A DNA stretch of 64,000 bases from Collinsella aerofaciens (GTDB lineage: Bacteria; Actinomycetota; Coriobacteriia; Coriobacteriales; Coriobacteriaceae): contig NZ_CP084004.1 in assembly GCF_020181355.1 (NCBI RefSeq), forward strand, positions 1,054,001-1,118,000. The letters run 5' to 3'. The translations under genes and the position numbers were made by a program. The notes below the pieces were generated by a model. The model searched no databases. It was given only the letters and a program-made list of their open reading frames with translations, and had not been told where the DNA came from. This document shows positions 33,971-42,371 of the stretch, piece by piece; positions within the stretch are counted from its first letter, which is position 1; every line of letters starts with the position of its first letter.

Positions 33971-35572
33971 ATGGATCAAAGCAAGCCTTCGTTCTTTATC
34001 ACGACGCCCATCTACTACGTCAACGCCGATCCGCACCTGGGCACGGCTTATTCCACCATCATCGCCGACGTCCAGGCTCGCTATCGTCGCTCTGCCGGCT
34101 ATAACGTCAAGTTCCTGACTGGCATGGACGAGCATGGCGAGAAGGTTGCCGAGGCTGCAGCCAAGCACAACATGACGCCGCAGGAGTGGACCGACAGCCA
34201 GGCTCCGCACTTCAAGGAGCTGTGGAGCAAGCTCGAGATCTCCAACGACGACTTCATTCGTACCACCGAGCCGCGCCAGCATCACGCCGTGCAGTATCTG
34301 TGGGAGCGCATGAAGGAGTCCGGCTACCTGTATAAGGGCAGCTATGACGGCTGGTACTGCGTGCCCGACGAGACCTACTTTACCGATACGCAGGTCCAGA
34401 AGGGCGACGAAGAGTACGGCAGCGTCGGCCAGCACCTGTGCCCCGATTGCCACCGTCCGCTCGAGCGCGTGCAGGAGGAGTCCTACTTCTTTAAGCTCTC
34501 TGCGTTCCAGGACAAGCTGCTCAAGCTCTATGACGAGCACCCCGACTTTGTTGAGCCCGCGTTCCGCATGAACGAGGTGCGCAGCTTTGTCGAAGGCGGC
34601 CTCAACGACCTTTCCGTGAGCCGCACGAGCTTTGACTGGGGCATTCAGGTCCCGTTTGATGAGGGCCACGTGACCTACGTGTGGTTCGATGCGCTGCTCA
34701 ACTATATGACGGCTGTCGGCTACGGTGTCGACACCGACGAGGCGCGTGCCGAGCTGGCCTATCGCTGGCCCGCGCAGTTCCACATCGTGGGCAAGGACAT
34801 CATCCGTTTCCACTGCGTCATTTGGCCCGCCATGCTCATGGCTATCGGCGAAGCCCTGCCCGAGCACGTCTTTGCCCACGGCTTCCTGACCGTGCGCAAT
34901 GCCGAGACCGGCAAGGCCGAGAAGATGTCCAAGAGCCGCGGCAACGCCATTGCTCCGCAGGACGTTATCGACATGCTGGGCGTCGAGGGCTATCGCTACT
35001 ACTTTATGACCGACGTCGTCCCCGGCACCGACGGCGCCATCAGCTTCGATCGCATGGAGCAGGTCTACAATGCCGACCTGGCCAACAGCTGGGGCAACCT
35101 CATCTCGCGTTCGCTCAACATGAGCGGCAAGTACTTTGACGGCTGCGCGCCCGCCAAGCCCGCATCGTTCGATGCGTTCGACAACCCGCTGGCAAAAATT
35201 GCCGATGGCCTGGTCGATCGTTACATGGCCAAGATGGACGTGCTCGATTACGGTGGAGCTAAGGACGAGGTCATGGAGCTCATCCATGCCGCCAACCACT
35301 ACATCGAGGACTCCGAGCCTTGGGCACTTGCCAAGGACGAGGCCAAGGCTGACGAGCTGGCGTTTGTGATCTACAACCTGCTCGAGGCCATCCGCATTGC
35401 CGCTCACCTGCTGATGCCGCTCATGCCCCAGACCTCTGCCGAGGCCCTGCGCCGCCTGTCCTGCGAGGACGAGGCCGCGAGCGACGACCTCAAGGGCATT
35501 TGCGCTTGGGGCCTGCTTGCCGGTGGTCAGCCCGTCGAGAAGGGCGAGCCGCTGTTCCCGCGTCTGGGCTAA
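33971..35572 (+). CDS. metG: Methionine--tRNA ligase
   Basis: 533 aa, a form without the C-terminal EMAP-type dimerisation domain. The class I signatures are present: PHLGTAYS (HIGH-like) and KMSKSRGNAI. A single CPDC knuckle lies in the connective domain. The anticodon-binding helical domain ends at about residue 515. Preceded by GGAGG at 33957-33961. It sits with rsmI and rsmA in a housekeeping cluster common in Gram-positives (metG-tatD-rsmA order varies). Confidence 0.96.
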   Translation: MDQSKPSFFITTPIYYVNADPHLGTAYSTIIADVQARYRRSAGYNVKFLTGMDEHGEKVAEAAAKHNMTPQEWTDSQAPHFKELWSKLEISNDDFIRTTEPRQHHAVQYLWERMKESGYLYKGSYDGWYCVPDETYFTDTQVQKGDEEYGSVGQHLCPDCHRPLERVQEESYFFKLSAFQDKLLKLYDEHPDFVEPAFRMNEVRSFVEGGLNDLSVSRTSFDWGIQVPFDEGHVTYVWFDALLNYMTAVGYGVDTDEARAELAYRWPAQFHIVGKDIIRFHCVIWPAMLMAIGEALPEHVFAHGFLTVRNAETGKAEKMSKSRGNAIAPQDVIDMLGVEGYRYYFMTDVVPGTDGAISFDRMEQVYNADLANSWGNLISRSLNMSGKYFDGCAPAKPASFDAFDNPLAKIADGLVDRYMAKMDVLDYGGAKDEVMELIHAANHYIEDSEPWALAKDEAKADELAFVIYNLLEAIRIAAHLLMPLMPQTSAEALRRLSCEDEAASDDLKGICAWGLLAGGQPVEKGEPLFPRLG

Positions 35573-35679
35573 GCCGCCGCGCGCCATATCGGCAATTTGC
35601 TGTTTAGATGTAAGGGCATGGCCGCAACGGTCCATGCCCTTTTGCTTTACGATGCAGCCACCATGTTAAGGAGGCAACC

Positions 35680-36540
35680 ATGACAACTTCGCCTTTGGCA
35701 AACCCCACGGCAACTAGGGAGCTGCTAGAGGAGTTTGGCCTTGCGACCAAGCATCGCCTGGGCCAAAACTTCCTGATCGACAACCATGTGATCGAACGTA
35801 TCTGCGAGCTCGCTGAGCTTACGGGCGATGAGCGCGTGCTCGAGGTCGGCCCGGGTTGCGGCACGCTGACGTTGGCCCTGCTGCAGGAGGCGGCGTGCGT
35901 TACGTCGATTGAGGCCGATCCCGAGCTTGAGCCGGTGCTCGACGCCCACGCCGCCGACTATGCCAACTTCCGCTTTATCATGGGCGACGCGCTCAAAGTG
36001 ACGCCGGAGCAGATTGAGCAGGCCGCCGGTGGTGAACCTACGGTGTTTGTCGCGAACTTGCCCTATAACGTGGCGGCGACGATCACCCTTCAGTTCTTCC
36101 AGACGATGCCCGCGCTTAAGCGCGCTGTCGTCATGGTGCAAAAGGAAGTTGCAGATCGTATTGCCGCAACGCCGGGCAACAAGACCTATGGCGGCTACAC
36201 GGCAAAGCTCGGCCTGTATGCGCAGGTGACGGGGCGCTTTGAGGTGCCGCCGCGCTGCTTTATGCCGGCGCCGCATGTGGATTCTGCCGTGGTGCGCATC
36301 GATCGCGTTGACGGTGTGGTACCCGAGGGCATCGACCGCGAGTTTGTGGCCCGTGTGATCGACGCTGCATTTGCCCAGCGCCGCAAGACGATCCGCAACT
36401 CCATGAGCGCCAACGGCTTTGCCAAGGACGTGCTCGACGCCGCCTTTGAGGCCTGCGGTATCGCACCTACCACGCGCGCCGAGACGCTCGACGTTGCCGC
36501 CTTTGTCCGCTTGGCTCAGGAGCTTTCCCATGACGCCTAA
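35680..36540 (+). CDS. rsmA: 16S rRNA dimethyladenosine transferase
   Basis: 286 aa. SAM-binding GQNFLIDNHVIERI and EVGPGCGTLTLALL, and the catalytic NLPYNV motif, are all visible (VANLPYNVAATITL). RsmA (KsgA) dimethylates A1518 and A1519 in helix 45 of 16S rRNA. GGAGG precedes ATG 35680. Overlaps tatD by 11 bp. Confidence 0.97.
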   Translation: MTTSPLANPTATRELLEEFGLATKHRLGQNFLIDNHVIERICELAELTGDERVLEVGPGCGTLTLALLQEAACVTSIEADPELEPVLDAHAADYANFRFIMGDALKVTPEQIEQAAGGEPTVFVANLPYNVAATITLQFFQTMPALKRAVVMVQKEVADRIAATPGNKTYGGYTAKLGLYAQVTGRFEVPPRCFMPAPHVDSAVVRIDRVDGVVPEGIDREFVARVIDAAFAQRRKTIRNSMSANGFAKDVLDAAFEACGIAPTTRAETLDVAAFVRLAQELSHDA

Positions 36541-37447
36541 TGTCGAACGCGTGACGTTTACCAAAAAGAAGAAAACGGTGGCCTGCCCGGTGCCGCTGGC
36601 GCCGCTTGCCGATACGCATGCGCACCTGCTCTCATTTTGGAGCAAGGAAGTGCCCGAGACGCTCGCGCGCGCCAAGGAAGCGGGCATTGACTTGTTGGTG
36701 ACGGTCTTCGACCCCATTGCCGATAAGCGCAGCGTGGCGGACTATAGCGACTGGCTGGTTCGCGAGATCCTGCCGATGCGGGATATCCCGCAGATCAAGT
36801 ATCTTGCCGGCGTGCATCCGTATGGCGCACCGGACTATACCGACGACGTTCACGCACAGGTCGTTGCCGCACTCGATGATCCCTTATGCGCCGGTATTGG
36901 CGAAATCGGCCTGGACTACCACATGGACTATGACGACGATATCGCGCCGGCGCCCCACGACGTGCAGATCGACTGTATGGCGCGCCAACTCGAGGTCGCC
37001 GTACGCCGCAATGTGCCGGTAGAGCTGCATCTGCGTCATGAGGATACGGACGAGGAGCGCACCTCGCATGTGGACGCCTACAACGTGTTGCGCGAGGTCG
37101 GCGTGCCCCAGGCCGGTTGCGTACTGCACTGCTTTGGCGAGGACCGAGCCACGATGGAGCGCTTTGTGGATTTGGGTTGTTACATCGCCTATGGCGGCGC
37201 GGCTACCTTTAAGCGCAACGACGACGTGCGCGAGGCATTTGCGGCGACCCCGCTCGACCGTATTTTGTTCGAGACGGATTGTCCCTATATGGCGCCGGAG
37301 CCCATTCGCGGTCTTGAGTGCGAGCCTGCGATGATTTCCATCACAGCAAACGCGCTGGTCAACGACCGCGTCGATCGTACCGGCGAGGACGCTGAGGCAA
37401 TCGCTCGAGCCGCCTGGGAAAATGCCTGCCAACTTTTTCAAAAATAG
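36530..37447 (+). CDS. tatD: TatD family hydrolase/deoxyribonuclease
   Basis: 305 aa. Metal-binding segments of the TatD amidohydrolase fold: DTHAHLLSF, GEIGLDYHMD, ELHLRHEDTDEE, LHCFGED and ETDCPYMAPEP. The family has Mg2+-dependent 3'-5' DNase/RNase activity. Start ATG 36530 lies inside the end of rsmA; a longer frame upstream is only the rsmA shadow. An insert of charged residues (DEERTSH) after the HLRH motif is slightly unusual. Confidence 0.93.
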   Translation: MTPNVERVTFTKKKKTVACPVPLAPLADTHAHLLSFWSKEVPETLARAKEAGIDLLVTVFDPIADKRSVADYSDWLVREILPMRDIPQIKYLAGVHPYGAPDYTDDVHAQVVAALDDPLCAGIGEIGLDYHMDYDDDIAPAPHDVQIDCMARQLEVAVRRNVPVELHLRHEDTDEERTSHVDAYNVLREVGVPQAGCVLHCFGEDRATMERFVDLGCYIAYGGAATFKRNDDVREAFAATPLDRILFETDCPYMAPEPIRGLECEPAMISITANALVNDRVDRTGEDAEAIARAAWENACQLFQK

Positions 37448-37490
37448 TTCTTGCGTTCGCGGTGGCGCTCCGTTATTCTAATTCCTGCAC

Positions 37491-37577
37491 GCGGGCGTGG
37501 CGGAATTGGCAGACGCGTACGGTTCAGGTCCGTATGGGGGCAACCCCATGAAGGTTCAAGTCCTTTCGCCCGCACCA
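37491..37577 (+). tRNA. tRNA-Leu (CAG)
   Basis: 87 nt with encoded CCA. Class II tRNA with variable arm GGGGG-CAA-CCCC-type; anticodon loop TTCAGGT closed by TACGG/CCGTA gives CAG. Acceptor stem GCGGGCG/CGCCCGC is perfect. Confidence 0.97.
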
Positions 37578-37806
37578 TTAAATGAAAGAGCTCCCAGCAA
37601 TGGGAGCTTTTTTGTTATGGGCCCATCGCAGGGACTTGAACCTGCGAAGGAGCGAGCGTAAAGAAAACGCGGAGCGTTTTTAGCGAGCTGGCGAGGACGC
37701 CGTCAGGCGGCCGAAGCCGGTGCGGATCCGCGAAGCGGATACGCGGACGTCCTTTCGCCCGCACCATTAAATGAAAGAGCTCCCAGCAATGGGAGCTTTT
37801 TTGTTA
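37560..37806. repeat. tRNA-Leu-anchored duplication with multi-hairpin core
   Basis: A 58-bp direct repeat (37560-37617 and 37749-37806, offset 189) duplicates the last 18 bases of tRNA-Leu and its terminator. Between the copies is a 131-bp unique part: first an inverted T-arm-like segment (37625-37648; its complement carries GGTTCAAGTCC with the same T loop as the tRNA), then a GC-rich core of hairpins. In the core, AAAACGC-GGA-GCGTTTT is at 37664-37680, GGCG-AGGA-CGCC at 37690-37701 and ATCCGC-GAA-GCGGAT at 37726-37740. The same core follows two tRNA-Arg genes. Confidence 0.85.
37586..37613 (+). terminator. tRNA-Leu terminator (first copy)
   Basis: Eight-base-pair stem AGCTCCCA-GCAA-TGGGAGCT with flanking A/T tracts. 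It is duplicated 189 bp downstream (37775-37802). Confidence 0.92.
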
Positions 37807-37998
37807 CGGGCCGTTTTTGGCAGATTTGACCTATCGATTTCGCGCGGTAGATGCCCCCGTGGTCAAAAAGTGGCAAATATGAGTACTGGCACGAAAATAG
37901 AGACATTTCACGAAGCCATTTTTGCTCATTTTGCGCAACAGATGTACGCTAATTTGACCCAATCTTGAGACAAAACAAAGTAAATTCGATAGACCTCG

Positions 37999-39504
37999 GG
38001 TGGCGCGCGCAGACGTGGTGTAAGAGCGTCCTGAGGTCCGTCGCTGCAAGTCCCGATATTACTCCTTCTTGAGACCGCGCCTCTCGACTATCTCGTCCAC
38101 TATCTCCCTGGCGCGCCGCCCGAGCGCGCGGCGCCTCCCCTCTGTCGGGGCCGGCCTGTCCGCGGGCTCGGCGAAGCCCTCGGCGGCCGAGGCCTCGGAG
38201 AACACGCGCTGCTGGGACCACTGTCCCTCGGTCTCCATGAGGCTCGCGCACGTCAGGCGCAGCATCGACTCCCTCGAGGGGAAGGACTGCACGACCCTGT
38301 AGCGGCGCTTGATCTCGCGGTTGGCGCGCTCCTGGACGTTGTTGGTGCGGAGCTTGGCCCAGTGCGCCCTGGGGAAGGCCGTGAACGCCAGCGCGGAGTC
38401 CTCGGCCTGCTCGAAGACCTCGCCGGCCCTGGCGGACACCGACGCCACCCAGGGCGCCGCCTCGGCCCACACGCAGCGCGCGAGGTCGGGGTCGTCCTGG
38501 TAGACCGCGGCGTGCACGAGGTCCCTGACGGCCGCCTTGGAGTCCTCGGGCCTGCCCGAGCAGGCGCTCTGGAGGTTGCGCTGCAGGTGCGTCACGCAGC
38601 GCTGCCAGGCGCAGCCCTGGAACAGGCGCGAGACGGCGGCCACGAGCCCGGCGTGGCTGTCGGAGACCACGAGGCGAACGCCGGCCAGCCCGCGCTCGCG
38701 CAGCCCGCCGAGGAATGCCGCCCAGGAGTCCTCGCTCTCGGTGTCGACCACGTCGCAGCCCAGGAAGTGCTTGCGCCCGTCGGCGCCCAGCCCGATCGCG
38801 GTCACGACGCCCTGCGAGACGACCGACGAGCCGACCCTGCAGCTCATGTAGGTGGCGTCGAGCCACAGGTAGCAGCACGGCGTGCCCGACAGGTCGCGGC
38901 GGCGGAACTCCGCCACCTCGGCGTCGAGGTCGGAGCAGAGGCTCGAGACCTCCGAGCTCGACAGCGAGGATATGCCCAGCTTGGACGCCACGCGCTCGAC
39001 CTTGCGGGTGGACACGCCGCATACGTACATCTCCTGCACGATGGCGGCCACCGAGGTGTCGACGCGCGACCATCGCGCGAGCATGCCCTCGGGGTAGTAG
39101 GTGCCGTGCCTGAGCTTGGGTATCTCGAGCTCCACGTCGCCCACGGCGGTCTTGAGCGACCTGGGGCGGTAGCCGTTGCGGCTGTTCTCCCTGCCGTCGC
39201 TGCGCTCGTTGCGGCTCGCGCCGCACATCTGCTGGGCCTCGGAGTCCATCAGCGCGTTCATCACGCTGCCCAGCACCCTGCACGCGAACTCGCGCGCGTC
39301 GCCGCACTCCTGCCAAAGCCTCGCCGCCTCGAGGGCCTCGTCGCGGCCGAGGCGCAGTACACTCTCTTCTTGGGGCATCGCCTTTCCTTCCATTCGTCAC
39401 CTTCATTACTCCAACGACGAATTCTAGGCGGTGTCCCCTCCCTTTCAAGAAAGGGCGGAGGCGGGGCATGCCCCGCCTCTTACACCACATCTCTGCGCGC
39501 TACC
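37999..39504 (-). mobile_element. IS256-family insertion sequence, copy B
   Basis: Same 1,506-bp element as 18076-19581, in the opposite orientation. Flanked by the 9-bp direct repeat TAGACCTCG (37990-37998 and 39505-39513). The inverted repeats and transposase appear identical to copy A. The two inverted copies bracket about 18.4 kb (19582-37998). Confidence 0.93.
38059..39393 (-). CDS. IS256-family (mutator-type) transposase
   Basis: 444 aa, identical in sequence to the protein at 18187-19521, with the same DDE residues (LWLDATY, VVSDSHAG, NVQERANREIK). Full length. Confidence 0.94.
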   Translation of the reverse strand: MEGKAMPQEESVLRLGRDEALEAARLWQECGDAREFACRVLGSVMNALMDSEAQQMCGASRNERSDGRENSRNGYRPRSLKTAVGDVELEIPKLRHGTYYPEGMLARWSRVDTSVAAIVQEMYVCGVSTRKVERVASKLGISSLSSSEVSSLCSDLDAEVAEFRRRDLSGTPCCYLWLDATYMSCRVGSSVVSQGVVTAIGLGADGRKHFLGCDVVDTESEDSWAAFLGGLRERGLAGVRLVVSDSHAGLVAAVSRLFQGCAWQRCVTHLQRNLQSACSGRPEDSKAAVRDLVHAAVYQDDPDLARCVWAEAAPWVASVSARAGEVFEQAEDSALAFTAFPRAHWAKLRTNNVQERANREIKRRYRVVQSFPSRESMLRLTCASLMETEGQWSQQRVFSEASAAEGFAEPADRPAPTEGRRRALGRRAREIVDEIVERRGLKKE

Positions 39505-39669
39505 TAGACCTCGGGTTCAAAAAGGCGATTTTGACCCAAATACGCTGTTACTAAACTGGTAACAGTACTCATATTTGGCCTTTTTTGACCACGGGTCCTC
39601 TTGTTGGTGTCACACAGCTGCTTCGTGCGGGTATCCTAGTCCCAACGCGTACCAATCAGAGGAGAAACC

Positions 39670-40608
39670 ATGCTGTTGTCCGGTATCATCGCTACCCTTA
39701 CGAGCCTTCTACTCCCCATCATCATTTTGTTGCTACTGCTCCCCAACGCCTGCTATGTCGTTGAACAGCAGCATGCTGTGATCATCGAGCGTCTGGGCAA
39801 GTTCAACCGCATCGTCAACGCGGGCTTCCACATGAAGGTGCCCGTGATCGACCGCAAGGCCGCCACGGTGAGTCTGCGCACCATGAAAAACGGCTTCGGC
39901 ATCGACGTTAAGACCCAGGATAACGTGACCATCGGCCTTGAGGTTTCTGCTCAGTACCACGTGAGCTATGACATGGGCGCCGGTCCGGCAGATTCGGGTA
40001 TCTACAAGAGCTACTACATGCTGCAGGAGCCCGTCGACCAGATGCGCGATTTCATCACCGATGCCTTACGCTCTTCCATCCCCGTCTACACGCTCGATGA
40101 GGTCTTTGCCAAGAAGGATGACATCGCCAAGGACGTCAACGCCACCGTGTCCGAGCAGATGGCTGCCTACGGCTTCACCCTCGTGTCGACACTCATCACC
40201 AAGATCGCGCTGCCGACCGAGGTCGAGAACTCCATGAACGACATCAACGCCGCCCAGCGAAAGCGCGCTGCTGCGCAGGAGCTCGCCGAGGCCGACCGCA
40301 TCAAGCGCGTCACCGAGGCGACCGCCGAGGCCGAGGCGATGGAAAAGGCGGGCGAGGGCATCGCCAACCAGCGCAAAGCCATCGCGCTGGGCATCAAGGA
40401 TTCGCTCGAGATTATCCAGGAGACGGGTGTCGGCAACGACGAGGCCAACCAGCTGTTCATGTTTACGCAGTGGTCCGAGATGATGACGGAGTTCGCTCGT
40501 ACGGGAAAAACCTCGACGGTCGTGCTGCCGAGCGATTTCTCGCAGTCGGCCTCGATGTTCGAGCAGATGCTGGCCGCCGGCAAAGTGCAAAACGATTCGA
40601 AGGAGTAG
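39670..40608 (+). CDS. SPFH/band 7 (stomatin-like) membrane protein
   Basis: 312 aa. One N-terminal membrane helix (LLLPIIILLLLLPNACYVV), then the SPFH domain with QQHAVIIERLGKFNRIVNAGFH and RDFITDALRSSI, and a C-terminal coiled coil rich in Ala/Glu (QRKRAAAQELAEADR). Such proteins scaffold membrane microdomains or proteases. No adjacent nfeD gene. GAGGAGAA precedes ATG 39670. Seven bases separate it from rlmH. Confidence 0.9.
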   Translation: MLLSGIIATLTSLLLPIIILLLLLPNACYVVEQQHAVIIERLGKFNRIVNAGFHMKVPVIDRKAATVSLRTMKNGFGIDVKTQDNVTIGLEVSAQYHVSYDMGAGPADSGIYKSYYMLQEPVDQMRDFITDALRSSIPVYTLDEVFAKKDDIAKDVNATVSEQMAAYGFTLVSTLITKIALPTEVENSMNDINAAQRKRAAAQELAEADRIKRVTEATAEAEAMEKAGEGIANQRKAIALGIKDSLEIIQETGVGNDEANQLFMFTQWSEMMTEFARTGKTSTVVLPSDFSQSASMFEQMLAAGKVQNDSKE

Positions 40609-40614
40609 ACGCGC

Positions 40615-41085
40615 GTGAAATACACCGTCGTTTGCGTCGGTAAGCTCAAGGAGCGCTTTTGGAAGGATGCTTGCGCCGAGTACACCAAGCGCCTGGGCGC
40701 CTATGCCAAAGTGGATATCCGCGAGGTGGCCGATATCGACCCGGCTAAGGCGGGCGGCGTGGATGCCGCGCGCGACAAGGAGGGGGCGGCGATACTTGCA
40801 GCCCTGCCACCTCGAGCGCATGTGATCTTGCTGGCCATTGAGGGCAAAGAGCGCTCGAGCGAGGAGCTTTCGGCGCGGCTCGATGATCTTATGCTGCGTG
40901 GTAACAGCGACATCGCCTTTGTGATTGGCGGATCGGACGGCGTGAGCGATGATGTGCGCGCACGAGCCGACGAGATGCTCAGCTTTGGACGCATTACCTT
41001 GCCGCATAACTTGGCGCGCGTGGTGCTGCTGGAGCAAATCTACCGCGCCTGCAAGATCAGCCGTGGCGAGCCGTATCACAAATAG
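40615..41085 (+). CDS. rlmH: 23S rRNA (pseudouridine1915-N3)-methyltransferase
   Basis: 156 aa, SPOUT methyltransferase. VVCVGKLKERFWKDAC at the N-terminus, LAIEGKERSSEELS and FVIGGSDGVSDDV (knot with SAM loop) and HNLARVVLLEQIYRA at the C-terminus are characteristic. It starts with GTG 40615. Methylates pseudouridine 1915 in helix 69 of 23S rRNA. Confidence 0.96.
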   Translation: MKYTVVCVGKLKERFWKDACAEYTKRLGAYAKVDIREVADIDPAKAGGVDAARDKEGAAILAALPPRAHVILLAIEGKERSSEELSARLDDLMLRGNSDIAFVIGGSDGVSDDVRARADEMLSFGRITLPHNLARVVLLEQIYRACKISRGEPYHK

Positions 41086-41158
41086 GTCGGCAATACGAAA
41101 CAATGCCGTGGGACAATAGCTTTCGTTTTGAAGAACGTGTCTGAGAGGACTATGAGAT

Positions 41159-41929
41159 ATGAAGATTGGATTTGTCGGTTTTGGCAATATGGCGAGCGCT
41201 ATGGCCGATGGCTGGATCGCCGCCGGTGTGGCTGCGAGCGATATGTGCGCCTGCGCGGGCCACTACGACGCCTTGGTTGAGCGTTGTGAGGCGCGTGGGA
41301 TGGTTGCCTGTCGCGACGCGGCGGAGGTTGTCGCCGCATCCGATATCGTGGTTGCTGCGGTCAAGCCGTACATGATCGAGAAGGTCTTCGCTCCGCTTAA
41401 GGACACTCTTGCCGACAAGGTTGTCCTTTCGGTTGCCTGGACTTGGGATAGCGCCAAGTGGGAAAAGGTCCTGCCGGGTGTCGCGCATATCTCGACAGTG
41501 CCCAACACGCCGGTTTCGGTGGGCGAGGGTGTTATCGCTTGCGAGAAGTCCTCTACGCTCAATGACGAGCAGCGTGCCGTGGTGCTCGACCTGCTCGGTA
41601 AGCTTGGCACTGTCGTCGAGCTCGACACGAGCCTGCTGTTTGTGGGCGGCACCGTGGGCGGTTGCGCCCCGGCATTTGTCGCCATGGCGATTGAGGCCCT
41701 GGGCGACGCGGCCGTCAAGCACGGCATTCCGCGCGCCGATGCCTATCGCATTGTGAGCCAGATGGTGTTGGGTACGGCAAAGCTGCAGCTTGCAACAGGG
41801 CAGCATCCTGCGGCGATGAAGGATGCCGTATGCTCACCCGGCGGCGCCACCATCAAGGGCGTCGTCGCGCTCGAGGACGCCGGCATGCGCAGCGCCCTGG
41901 TCAAGGCCATCGACGCCACCCTCCAGTAA
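41159..41929 (+). CDS. proC: Pyrroline-5-carboxylate reductase
   Basis: 256 aa. Rossmann motif KIGFVGFGNMASAM, AAVKPYMIEKV, VPNTPVSVGEG and the C-terminal CSPGGATIKGVVALEDAG, where the PGG loop binds proline-cycle substrates. Catalyses the last step of proline synthesis with NAD(P)H. Slightly shorter than the typical 265-270 aa but all conserved segments are present. Confidence 0.95.
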   Translation: MKIGFVGFGNMASAMADGWIAAGVAASDMCACAGHYDALVERCEARGMVACRDAAEVVAASDIVVAAVKPYMIEKVFAPLKDTLADKVVLSVAWTWDSAKWEKVLPGVAHISTVPNTPVSVGEGVIACEKSSTLNDEQRAVVLDLLGKLGTVVELDTSLLFVGGTVGGCAPAFVAMAIEALGDAAVKHGIPRADAYRIVSQMVLGTAKLQLATGQHPAAMKDAVCSPGGATIKGVVALEDAGMRSALVKAIDATLQ

Positions 41930-41943
41930 AACCCGCCATTTAG

Positions 41944-42075
41944 GGACAGGTTTATTTTGGCAGGTTTTTCCTGCGGCTTTATCTCTATAGCAAAAAGCGC
42001 CCCGCAACTGGCTCAATTCCAGTTGCGGGGCGCTTGCGTTTGCCCAGATAAAACCGACCAGAAATAACCTGTCCT
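41944..42075. repeat. Intergenic inverted repeat with internal terminator
   Basis: GGACAGGTT (41944 onward) recurs inverted near 42067-42075, bounding a region whose centre is the strong hairpin at 41995-42035. It resembles a recurring Collinsella-type intergenic element but no second copy of the whole is in the window. Confidence 0.45.
41995..42035. terminator. Bidirectional terminator between proC and the small membrane protein gene
   Basis: A 17-bp perfect stem (41995-42011 and 42019-42035, loop CTCAATT). On the minus strand it is followed by a T run (complement of the A run at 41992-41996). Confidence 0.85.
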
Positions 42076-42086
42076 TTTTTGGCAGA

Positions 42087-42260
42087 TTAGTCCCAGAAGC
42101 TGTCTTCTTCGTCCTCGGACTTGGGGCCACGGTCGACATACATCTTATGGGTGCGCTTCTCCATCACAAAGGCAAGAATCGCAAATAGCAGGATGCCGCC
42201 GGCGAAAAGGATGGCAAAACCGGTGCGGGTGCCAAACAAAAAGGAAAAAACTGCGTCCAT
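42087..42260 (-). CDS. Small single-pass membrane protein, 57 aa
   Basis: ATG at 42260 with AAGAAGG upstream opens MDAVFSFLFGTRTG, then a hydrophobic helix FAILFAGGILLFAILAFVM, then a charged tail ending in SEDEEDSFWD. No family recognised. The acidic C-terminus is cytoplasmic by the positive-inside rule only if the KR segment after the helix is inside. It has its own terminator and lies opposite to proC and serS. Confidence 0.7.
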   Translation of the reverse strand: MDAVFSFLFGTRTGFAILFAGGILLFAILAFVMEKRTHKMYVDRGPKSEDEEDSFWD

Positions 42261-42371
42261 TGGGTGCCTTCTTGCGTAGTTGAGTTGGGTCGTAAACGCT
42301 CATAAGTATATACTTGCCCATACATGTACAAGGTTGCAACCTAAATGGAATGTATATCGCCGGAGGATCTA

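Larger units (their letters stand above)
37856..39595. repeat. Inverted-repeat element interrupted by IS256 copy B
   Basis: 33-bp arms (37856-37888 and 39563-39595, 30 matches in inverted orientation, starting CCCGTGGTCAAAAA). Without the IS and one copy of its duplication the element is about 225 bp. It includes TTGACCCAA-type motifs in both orientations and no coding frame. Confidence 0.65.

Noticed and set aside
37491-37806. Genomic island or prophage integrated at tRNA-Leu
   Set aside because: The tRNA 3' end is duplicated, but the enclosed segment is only about 130 bp, with no integrase or phage genes on either side.
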